5,921 bases of DNA from JBAUHN01 sp049680295 (lineage in GTDB: Bacteria; Pseudomonadota; Alphaproteobacteria; Rhodobacterales; Rhodobacteraceae): positions 1 to 5,921 of the forward strand of contig JBAUHN010000397.1 of assembly GCA_049680295.1 (NCBI GenBank). Direction: 5' to 3'. The notes beneath the pieces were generated by a model, which searched no databases, had not been told where the DNA came from, and saw only the letters and a list, made by a program, of their open reading frames with translations. Shown in pieces: positions 1-5,408 of this stretch (position 1 is its first letter; each line of letters begins with the position of its first letter). A program made the translations under genes and the position numbers.

Positions 1-855
1 CTGGCCGTCGACGCACTACGCGAAGGTCGTGGCACCCTCGACGTTATGCCGATCAAAGAATCCACTGTTGGCCATCGCGAACTGATCGGACACTTGTTAA
101 TTCGGTGGGCTACGGTCGTGCGCTCGACCCTCATTGGTATTGGCATGGGCATTCTGCCAGCCATCGGACCGGTGGCCACCCCCGTCGTAACCCATGCGTT
201 GGAAAAACGCTTTGCCAAGGATGCTGACCAGTTCGGCAAAGGATCGATCACTGGCCTGATCGCCGCTGAAGCGTCCAACAATGCCAACGTCGGCGGTTCA
301 CTGATTCCGCTGATGGCACTGGGCATTCCCGGCAGTGGCGCGGCCGCGGTTTTTCTTGGCGGACTGACCATTCACGGTCTGCAACCCGGCCCGCTGCTTT
401 TTGTTGAAAACGGCCCCGTGATTTACACCTTCTTCATGGGTTTTATCATCGTCAATATCCTTATGACCATACTCGGGCTGTACGGGGCGCGCTATTTTGC
501 GATTGTGCTGAAAATTCCCAAGAGCCTGATTGCTACTTTTGTGGCGACGTTTTCGATATTTGGTGCCTATGCGGCGGGCAATTCCATGTTCTACGTCTGG
601 GTACTGCTGGCGGCAACCGTACTGGCACTGGCGTTAAAAACGATTGGTGTGCCCATTCTGCCCGTCGTTCTGGGTTACCTGCTCGGCAATCTGCTGGAAC
701 GCCAAATCGTTCAGATGGTGACCTCGTTTCCGGATGCGGCCTACATCCTGCAACGGCCGATTGCGATCGGATTTATGGTCGTGACCGTGCTCGTTGTGAT
801 TGTCATGGGCAGACAACGGGCACGGGCGGGCCGCGCAACGCACACGCCCGGCTGA
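1..855 (+). CDS. tctA: TctA-family permease of a tripartite tricarboxylate transporter (C-terminal part, 5' truncated)
   Basis: The reading frame is open from the first base and ends at TGA 853-855, giving 284 visible residues. TctA proteins are about 500 residues, so roughly the N-terminal 40% lies upstream; the ATG at 46 is internal. It is recognised by the TctA signature AEASNNANVGGSL (visible residues 89-101), then LGIPGSG (about 107-113) and HGLQPGP (125-131). About six to seven hydrophobic segments follow the family pattern, ending in a basic tail (RQRARAGR). TctA is the large inner-membrane subunit of TTT transporters, which work with small TctB and a periplasmic TctC-type binding protein, using an ion gradient to import citrate or other carboxylates. 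The usual TctA order would place tctC and tctB upstream, outside the window. The loop before EKR reads LPAIGP where many TctA proteins have PGxG-like sequence, so the substrate may not be citrate. Family call is secure; the substrate is unknown. Confidence 0.93.
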   Translation: MAVDALREGRGTLDVMPIKESTVGHRELIGHLLIRWATVVRSTLIGIGMGILPAIGPVATPVVTHALEKRFAKDADQFGKGSITGLIAAEASNNANVGGSLIPLMALGIPGSGAAAVFLGGLTIHGLQPGPLLFVENGPVIYTFFMGFIIVNILMTILGLYGARYFAIVLKIPKSLIATFVATFSIFGAYAAGNSMFYVWVLLAATVLALALKTIGVPILPVVLGYLLGNLLERQIVQMVTSFPDAAYILQRPIAIGFMVVTVLVVIVMGRQRARAGRATHTPG

Positions 856-917
856 CATATTGAATTTCGGTTAGCGTCGTTCCCGCGTAGAGCGACAATG
901 GTAACGATCACGAATGG
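856..917. other. Convergent intergenic gap
   Basis: This 62-bp gap separates the stop of the TctA gene from the stop of the aconitase gene, which face each other tail to tail. The only dyad seen is a weak one, GTCG at 877-880 against CGAC at 894-897, with no T-run on either side. No intrinsic terminator can be claimed, and transcripts from both sides may overlap here. Confidence 0.5.
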
Positions 918-3617
918 CTAACCTGCCAGCATGTCCCGCAGCGCGAACGGCAACATGCCGCCATGACGCCAGTAAGCAAGTTCACGAGCGGTGTCCAGTC
1001 GGCTGATCAGTTCAATCCGGTCAACACGTCCGTCCGCCCGATGCACCGTGCAGGTTACGGTCTGGCCGGGTTCGGAGCCCCCGGCCAGACCTTGGATGTC
1101 GAAAACCTCCGTGCCATCGAGTTGCCACGTCTGGCCACTCTCCCCCGGTCTGAACTGCAACGGCAACACGCCCATACCGATCAGGTTTGAGCGGTGTATC
1201 CGCTCAAAACTCTGAGCCAGCACAGCACGAACACCAAGCAATCGTGTGCCTTTGGCAGCCCAGTCGCGAGATGATCCGGCGCCATAGTCGGCGCCGGCGA
1301 TAACGATTAGCGGTACACCATCATCCGCATAGCGCATTGCCGCGTCGTAAACGGTAAGATCGTCGCCGGATGGCATGTGGGTAGTGTAGCCACCGCTGCG
1401 CCCATCGGCGGCCAGTGTATTGCGCAAGCGAATATTAGCGAAAGTGCCACGCATCATTACATGATGGTTCACCCGGCGGGCGCTGTAGGAGCTGAAATCC
1501 TCGGGTGCAATACCAAGGCTGGCCAGATAAGCGCCCGCCGCGGTTGACGAATCGAAGACGCCAACGGGTGAGATGTGATCAGTGGTTATCGAATCACCCA
1601 GCATGACCAGGGCGCGAGCGCTGGTAACGTCACTCGCGACGGGAACACTTGCCGAAACGCCATCGAAGAACGGCGGTGGCTTCAGGTAAGAACTGTTTGG
1701 ATTCCATTCAAAGCGGCTGCCGCCGCGCACCGGCAGTGCCTGCCAGCGCTCGTCGCCGGCGAAGATATCAGCATAACAATGGCGAAAGCCCTGGGCCGTA
1801 ATGAACTGATCTTCCAGGTTTTTTACCTGCTCCGCGGATGGCCACAAGTCTTTCAGGTAGACGGGATGTCCGTCTGAGCCGATACCCAGGGCCTCTTGGG
1901 TCAGGTCGATATCAAGTCGGCCCGCAAGCGCATAGGCAATCACCAGGGGTGGCGAGGCGATGAAACACAACTCGCACTGGGGATGGACCCGGCCTTCAAA
2001 ATTGCGATTGTTCGATACCACCGAACCCACGGCCAGACCGTTCTCATCGATGGCAGTGGCCACCGCATCGGGCAAAGGCCCCGAATTGCCCATACACGTC
2101 ATGCAACCAAAACCGGTAATCTGAAAGCCCAGGGTGTCCAACGACGATTGCAGGCCAGCCAGTTCGAGATAGTGGGCAACAACACGCGACCCGGGCGACA
2201 ACGACGTCTTGACCCAGGGCGCGGATTTGAGGCCACGCGCCACGGCGGACTGGGCAAGCAGGCCGGCCGACAGCATGTTCGCCGGGTTTGATGTGTTGGT
2301 GCACGAACTGATCGCCGCGAGTACGACATCACCATTTTGTGGTCGGACATCGTGCCTGCGATCAGCGGTAATTTCAGCGCGACGACGATCGGGTACTACA
2401 CGCTTACTGTCGGTCAGTGCCTGGCGCACAACGTCGGGCACGCCGCCCAGTGCCACCCGATCCTGGGGTCGGCGCGGGCCGGCAAGTGATGGCTCAACAC
2501 TGGACAGATCCAGCATCAGGGAATCACTGAAGCGCGGGTCGGGTGAACCGGGCTCACGCCACAAACCCTGAGCCCGGGCGTAGGCTTCGATCCGGGTGAC
2601 CAGGCTTTCATCGCGCCCGGTTAACCGCAGATAATCCAGTGTCTGAACATCGAGTGGGAAAAAGCCAATCGTCGCACCGTACTCGGGCGCCATGTTGGCG
2701 CAGGTTGCGCGGTCGGGAACCGCAAGTTGGTCAAGCCCGGGGCCGCAGAACTCAACAAATTTCTGGACCACCCCGTGGGCGCGCAGGCGTTCGGTCAGGG
2801 TTAGCACGAGGTCTGTCGCGGTCACCCCGGGCGCCAGCTGACCCTCAAGCCGCATGCCAACAACCCGGGGCATTTGCAATGACACCGGCTGCCCAAGCAT
2901 CGCCGAGGCCGCCTCGATTCCGCCAACCCCCCAGCCAAGCACACCGAGTGCATTGACCATTGGCGTATGGCTATCCATGCCTAGCATCGTATCCGGACAC
3001 AGCAAGTCGACGCTTGTGGCATTAATTGTGGTGACAATACTGGATAAGTACTCAACGTTAATCTGGTGGCAGATGCCAACCCCGGGAGGCACGATTCGGA
3101 CATTGCTGAATGCTTTTTGCGCCCAACGCAAAAACTCGTAACGCTCACGATTGCGCTGGTATTCCAGCGCCATATTGAATTCGCGCGCTTGGGCATTGCC
3201 ATAAGACGCAACAGTGACTGAGTGGTCAACCACACAGTCAACCAGTACCTGCGGATTGATCGTGTTGATGTCACCACCAAGATCATGCATCGCATCGCGC
3301 ATAGCGGCCAGATCGCCAAGCAGCGGAATGCCAGAGGAATCGGGCATCAAAATACGGGCGGGGTGAAAAGCCAGATCGCGCGCTGCATGACCGTCGCGCG
3401 ACCATGTGGAGAAAGCCTGCAAGTCATCTTTGGTAACGAGGTCACCATCTTCGTGGCGCAGCAGATTCTCGAGCAATATCTTCAGGCAGTAGGGAAGCTG
3501 ACTGATTCCGCCTAGACCGTTGGCCTGGGCGCGCGCGAGCGAAAAAAACTCATACTGTATGCCGTGGAACTGAAGCTGGTCTAAGCTGCCAAAAGAATCA
3601 AGCGACGCCATGACCAC
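918..3617 (-). CDS. acnA: AcnA-type aconitate hydratase (aconitase family, possibly substrate-specialised)
   Basis: This 899-residue protein is full length for bacterial AcnA/IRP-type aconitases (about 890-900). It has the catalytic domains, a linker near 640-670 and the C-terminal swivel domain. The [4Fe-4S] ligands are C439 (SSCTNTSNP), C505 and C508 (GCMTCMGNSGP). Active-site motifs are DSHT (215-218), NRNFEGR (537-543, Arg538 and Arg543) and GSSRDWAAKG (781-790, with the swivel-domain Ser/Arg). Family chemistry is reversible dehydration/rehydration of citrate to isocitrate in the cytoplasm. Homology runs through LGWGVGG, MMRGTFANIR and RIHRSNLIGMGVLPL, and the CMGNSGP motif is AcnA-like rather than the CNGMSGA of AcnD. 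Odd positions are GMDSHT (usually GTDSHT), SNNRNF (usually SGNRNF) and HPQCELCF. The GTG start at 3617 has GAGG seven bases upstream; ATG 3611 is an alternative. It is last in the operon, nine bases after the lyase, suggesting a dedicated catabolic role. Confidence 0.95.
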   Translation of the reverse strand: MVMASLDSFGSLDQLQFHGIQYEFFSLARAQANGLGGISQLPYCLKILLENLLRHEDGDLVTKDDLQAFSTWSRDGHAARDLAFHPARILMPDSSGIPLLGDLAAMRDAMHDLGGDINTINPQVLVDCVVDHSVTVASYGNAQAREFNMALEYQRNRERYEFLRWAQKAFSNVRIVPPGVGICHQINVEYLSSIVTTINATSVDLLCPDTMLGMDSHTPMVNALGVLGWGVGGIEAASAMLGQPVSLQMPRVVGMRLEGQLAPGVTATDLVLTLTERLRAHGVVQKFVEFCGPGLDQLAVPDRATCANMAPEYGATIGFFPLDVQTLDYLRLTGRDESLVTRIEAYARAQGLWREPGSPDPRFSDSLMLDLSSVEPSLAGPRRPQDRVALGGVPDVVRQALTDSKRVVPDRRRAEITADRRHDVRPQNGDVVLAAISSCTNTSNPANMLSAGLLAQSAVARGLKSAPWVKTSLSPGSRVVAHYLELAGLQSSLDTLGFQITGFGCMTCMGNSGPLPDAVATAIDENGLAVGSVVSNNRNFEGRVHPQCELCFIASPPLVIAYALAGRLDIDLTQEALGIGSDGHPVYLKDLWPSAEQVKNLEDQFITAQGFRHCYADIFAGDERWQALPVRGGSRFEWNPNSSYLKPPPFFDGVSASVPVASDVTSARALVMLGDSITTDHISPVGVFDSSTAAGAYLASLGIAPEDFSSYSARRVNHHVMMRGTFANIRLRNTLAADGRSGGYTTHMPSGDDLTVYDAAMRYADDGVPLIVIAGADYGAGSSRDWAAKGTRLLGVRAVLAQSFERIHRSNLIGMGVLPLQFRPGESGQTWQLDGTEVFDIQGLAGGSEPGQTVTCTVHRADGRVDRIELISRLDTARELAYWRHGGMLPFALRDMLAG

Positions 3618-3624
3618 TGCTCAG

Positions 3625-3628
3625 CCTC
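3625..3628 (-). promoter_or_regulatory. Ribosome binding site of the aconitase gene, overlapping the lyase stop
   Basis: On the minus strand the lyase stop and the Shine-Dalgarno share bases as TGAGG (3629-3625). GAGG lies 7 bases from GTG 3617 and 13 bases from ATG 3611, so spacing favours the GTG start and codon preference favours the ATG. The overlap implies that ribosomes finishing the lyase can re-initiate on the aconitase (translational coupling). Confidence 0.6.
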
Positions 3629-4484
3629 AGGATTCGAAACGCTTGCCGGCATCCAGCCAGCGCTGCGTATCGATCAAGGACTCGCGCTCGCCAAACGAGC
3701 ACAACTCATCGACAAGGCGACCGGAATGTCCGTCGTCACGTATCGCGCTGAGCACTCGCCGCATCGCGGCGATTGCGGCGCGCTGGGTATCGCTGGGCAC
3801 AATCACCAGCTTATAACCCATGGCGCCGAGTTCATCGACGGCCATTAACGGTGTCTTGCCGCTGTGGAACATATTGATCAGCTTCGGATATGGCAGCTGC
3901 CGGGCAATTTCGCGGATCTGATCCTCGGTTTCAGGCGCTTCCACAAAAACAACGTCGGCGCCAGCCTCGGCGTAAGCATGGGCACGCTCAAGCGCCGCCT
4001 CGAAACCTTCAACCGCAATCGCATCGGTACGCGCAATAACGACCATATCGGTCTGTAGCGCATCACGTATTGCCCGGATTTTTTGGGTGAACTCACGTGT
4101 CGGCACAACCCCTTTGTCGTCGAGATGGCCACAGCGCTTGGGAAAGGTTTGATCTTCCACATGAAAACCGGCAACGCCGGCGCGCTCAAATACCCGCACC
4201 GCATGGCGCGCGTTCAACGCATTGCCATGCCCGGTGTCCAGATCTGCAATTACCGGAATCGACACCGCATCAACAATGGTTGCCAGGCGTTCACCAATAT
4301 CACTGAGACTCATCAGGCCAAGATCGGGGATGCCTGTGCTGCGTGCAATCGCGCCCCCACTGGCATAAGCCACCTCAAAACCGGCCTCAGCCACCAGCAA
4401 TGCGGACATACCGTCGTAACACCCCGGCGCAACAACAACACCGGGTTGTTCGAGTCGTTTTCTGAGCTTATTCGCTTGTCCCAT
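3627..4484 (-). CDS. Isocitrate lyase/PEP mutase-superfamily C-C lyase (2,3-dimethylmalate lyase / 2-methylisocitrate lyase-like)
   Basis: The 285-residue product is of normal length for short ICL/PEPM lyases such as PrpB and 2,3-dimethylmalate lyase. Features in order are APGCYDGMSA (19-28), YASGGAIA (40-47), the metal-site motif ADLDTGHGN (80-88), HVEDQ (108-112), the gating loop KRCGHL (116-121) with general acid C118, and ARTDA (151-155). KRCGH marks lyases that cleave a 2-hydroxy acid in a retro-aldol/Claisen step to pyruvate or glyoxylate plus a second acid; mutases of the superfamily lack it. The C-terminal stretch GKTPLMAVDELGAMGYKLVIVP resembles the dimethylmalate lyase/oxaloacetate-type branch more than PrpB. 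The ORF opens further upstream at GTG 4496, but ATG 4484 is chosen because GGAGG lies five bases before it. It is the middle gene of the operon, directly before the aconitase. Exact substrate unresolved. Confidence 0.92.
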   Translation of the reverse strand: MGQANKLRKRLEQPGVVVAPGCYDGMSALLVAEAGFEVAYASGGAIARSTGIPDLGLMSLSDIGERLATIVDAVSIPVIADLDTGHGNALNARHAVRVFERAGVAGFHVEDQTFPKRCGHLDDKGVVPTREFTQKIRAIRDALQTDMVVIARTDAIAVEGFEAALERAHAYAEAGADVVFVEAPETEDQIREIARQLPYPKLINMFHSGKTPLMAVDELGAMGYKLVIVPSDTQRAAIAAMRRVLSAIRDDGHSGRLVDELCSFGERESLIDTQRWLDAGKRFES

Positions 4485-4489
4485 TGATT

Positions 4490-4494
4490 CCTCC
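4490..4494 (-). promoter_or_regulatory. Strong ribosome binding site deciding the lyase start
   Basis: The minus strand reads GGAGG followed by AATCA and ATG at 4484, a near-ideal Shine-Dalgarno and spacing. It lies inside the longer reading frame that begins at GTG 4496, so the four extra residues (MEES) are probably not translated. Confidence 0.8.
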
Positions 4495-4528
4495 ACGGAG
4501 AGTCAGTCGGTATGGCGTGATGGCCGCA

Positions 4529-5107
4529 TCAGCTGAACTGCATCTGCGTAGACGTCGCGATCTGGCAGAAGCGACCCAGTGAGCCAATCGAATTGGCATG
4601 CTCTTCGGCACTGTGGGCGGCGCAGCAGTCTTCAAGCACAATCATTTCAAAATCACGGTCATGGCCATCACGAACCGTGGCCTGCACGACGGCCTGAGTC
4701 GAGACACCGGAGCAGTAGATGCGCTCAATACGCTGGGCACTCAGTTGGGCCATCAGCGTGGTCGCATAAAACGGGCTGACCCGATGTTTGATCACCTGGA
4801 TGTCACCCGGCATCTGGGTGAGATCAGCATGAATCTCGGTGCCGCGTGACCCGAGTTTGAACAAGCCGGCCTTGGGTGCACCCGAAAACACCGGCGAACC
4901 CGCCGGGCACTCAGGATAACCCTCAGAAAAGCCAACCCGTACGAATCCAATTTTCAGCCCGGCAGCACGAGCCCGGGTAATCGCCGCCGCGGTTTTTGGA
5001 AGAATCTGCCGCTCGCGTACTTGTTCACCCAGCGGCGACTGCCCATTAGGCCCGTCGCTGGCGACCAGATCATTTTGCATGTCAAGAACCAGGTACATCG
5101 CACGCAT
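4529..5107 (-). CDS. Isochorismatase-like (cysteine hydrolase fold) protein lacking the nucleophilic Cys
   Basis: The 192-residue product matches the Pfam isochorismatase-like fold in length and order. It has an N-terminal strand with the catalytic Asp in LVLDMQND (D9), a helix and strand LKIGFVRVGF (51-60), the Lys motif IKHRVSPF (K107), and the cis-peptide loop SGVSTQAVVQATVRDG (133-148), then LEDCCAAH (158-165). In the usual motif (GVxTNxCVxxT) the nucleophile sits six residues after the Gly; here that residue is V140, so two members of the Asp-Lys-Cys triad are present and the Cys is not. Some known family members also lack it, including EntB/PhzD isochorismatases, so a non-thiol hydrolysis or a changed role is possible. 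The frame extends to TTG 5122, but ATG 5107 with GGAG nine bases upstream is preferred. It is first in the minus-strand operon, 44 bp before the lyase. Family is clear; reaction unknown. Confidence 0.88.
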   Translation of the reverse strand: MRAMYLVLDMQNDLVASDGPNGQSPLGEQVRERQILPKTAAAITRARAAGLKIGFVRVGFSEGYPECPAGSPVFSGAPKAGLFKLGSRGTEIHADLTQMPGDIQVIKHRVSPFYATTLMAQLSAQRIERIYCSGVSTQAVVQATVRDGHDRDFEMIVLEDCCAAHSAEEHANSIGSLGRFCQIATSTQMQFS

Positions 5108-5116
5108 CGTGGAAAT

Positions 5117-5120
5117 CTCC
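5117..5120 (-). promoter_or_regulatory. Ribosome binding site of the isochorismatase-like gene
   Basis: GGAG on the minus strand stands nine bases from ATG 5107. It overlaps the TTG 5122 extension of the frame, which argues against that upstream start. A second in-frame ATG at 5098 (MYLVLDMQND) is too far from this site. Confidence 0.6.
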
Positions 5121-5154
5121 AATCAAAGAATGACACCGTCTCAAAGTTAAAATC

Positions 5155-5183
5155 CTTAAAGCAGGATATCAGACCTGTGACAG
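5155..5183 (-). promoter_or_regulatory. Candidate sigma70-type promoter for the hydrolase-lyase-aconitase operon
   Basis: On the minus strand CTGTCA (5183-5178, four of six matches to the -35 consensus) is separated by 17 bases from TTTAAG (5160-5155, four of six matches to -10). The -10 is preceded by TGC, giving an extended -10 (TGn). Transcription would start near 5148, leaving about 41 bases of leader with GGAG before ATG 5107. Both boxes are imperfect, so this is a plausible but unproven call. Confidence 0.4.
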
Positions 5184-5188
5184 TCTGA
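5169..5188. promoter_or_regulatory. Candidate operator: TCAGAC-N8-GTCTGA inverted repeat
   Basis: Perfect 6-bp arms at 5169-5174 and 5183-5188 flank an 8-bp spacer; within and overlapping it, CTGTGACAG (5175-5183) is itself an odd-length palindrome. The dyad covers the predicted -35 box of the minus-strand operon, which is the placement expected for a dimeric repressor. The cognate regulator is unknown. Confidence 0.4.
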
Positions 5189-5207
5189 GCCACGCCGAAA
5201 GGGTGGC
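5189..5207. other. Small hairpin with GAAA tetraloop
   Basis: On the plus strand GCCAC, a bulged G, CC, then GAAA, GG and GTGGC can form a 7-bp stem with one bulge and a GNRA tetraloop. No T-run follows, so it is not an intrinsic terminator. It would matter only if an SDR transcript starts upstream of it, and it may be chance. Confidence 0.25.
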
Positions 5208-5284
5208 CAGATAATCGTGCTCGCCAGATTTACCGGGCCCATTCTCTGATGACAACCGTGGCCGGTCACGCACTCGAGTGGTAT

Positions 5285-5303
5285 AAACCGTCAAACATGG
5301 TTT
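5285..5303. promoter_or_regulatory. Candidate operator: AAACC-N9-GGTTT dyad
   Basis: The arms at 5285-5289 and 5299-5303 are perfect but short. The left arm overlaps TATAAA (5282-5287), a five-of-six match to a plus-strand -10 box that has no recognisable -35 element 16-18 bases upstream. It might be a regulator site for the SDR gene, about 110-125 bases before its start. Five-bp arms can occur by chance. Confidence 0.25.
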
Positions 5304-5396
5304 CAATGCAAGGACGCTAAGCAATTCGGTCAATGTCTTTGGATCGCCTGGCAGCCATAAGAACCTCACGCCTTGATGCGTATTGATTATTACCCT

Positions 5397-5402
5397 GAGG
5401 AG
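5397..5402 (+). promoter_or_regulatory. Ribosome binding site of the SDR gene
   Basis: GAGGAG lies six bases before ATG 5409 and fixes this start over the downstream in-frame ATGs at 5418 and 5430. Confidence 0.8.
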
Positions 5403-5408
5403 ACAATC

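Larger units (their letters stand above)
5108..5408. other. Divergent intergenic regulatory region
   Basis: This 301-bp stretch lies between the starts of the minus-strand operon and the plus-strand SDR and shows no convincing gene of its own. It contains a dyad and promoter-like elements serving the operon (5155-5188), a small GAAA-capped hairpin (5189-5207), an AAACC-N9-GGTTT dyad (5285-5303) beside a TATAAA box (5282-5287), and the SDR ribosome binding site. A shared regulator controlling both directions is plausible, but no regulator gene is in the window. Confidence 0.6.

Noticed and set aside
856..917. Bidirectional terminator between the convergent TctA and aconitase genes
   Set aside because: Only a 4-bp GTCG/CGAC dyad with a long loop and no T-run was found.
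963..3515. Several plus-strand open frames of 75-131 codons opposite the aconitase gene
   Set aside because: They lie within a secure full-length aconitase, have arginine-rich low-complexity translations with no recognisable domain, and lack good ribosome binding sites; they are shadows of G+C-rich coding sequence.
918..3617. Assignment as AcnD (Fe/S 2-methylcitrate dehydratase)
   Set aside because: The cluster motif CMGNSGP and the MMRGTFANIR region match AcnA; AcnD has CNGMSGA-like sequence, and no PrpF partner is present.
3627..4484. Firm naming of the lyase as PrpB
   Set aside because: The KRCGH motif is shared, but the C-terminal half resembles other ICL/PEPM lyases more and the prp gene context is missing.
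3610..4487. Plus- and minus-strand open frames overlapping the lyase gene
   Set aside because: The lyase is fully supported by motifs, and the overlapping translations show no family resemblance.
4491..4500. CTCC-AC-GGAG dyad overlapping the lyase Shine-Dalgarno as a translation-blocking hairpin
   Set aside because: A 2-nt loop is too small to fold in RNA, and the shifted pairing leaves only three base pairs.
5169..5369. A 66-codon minus-strand open frame in the divergent region
   Set aside because: No domain, no clear ribosome binding site and an undistinguished composition; the region is better explained as regulatory.
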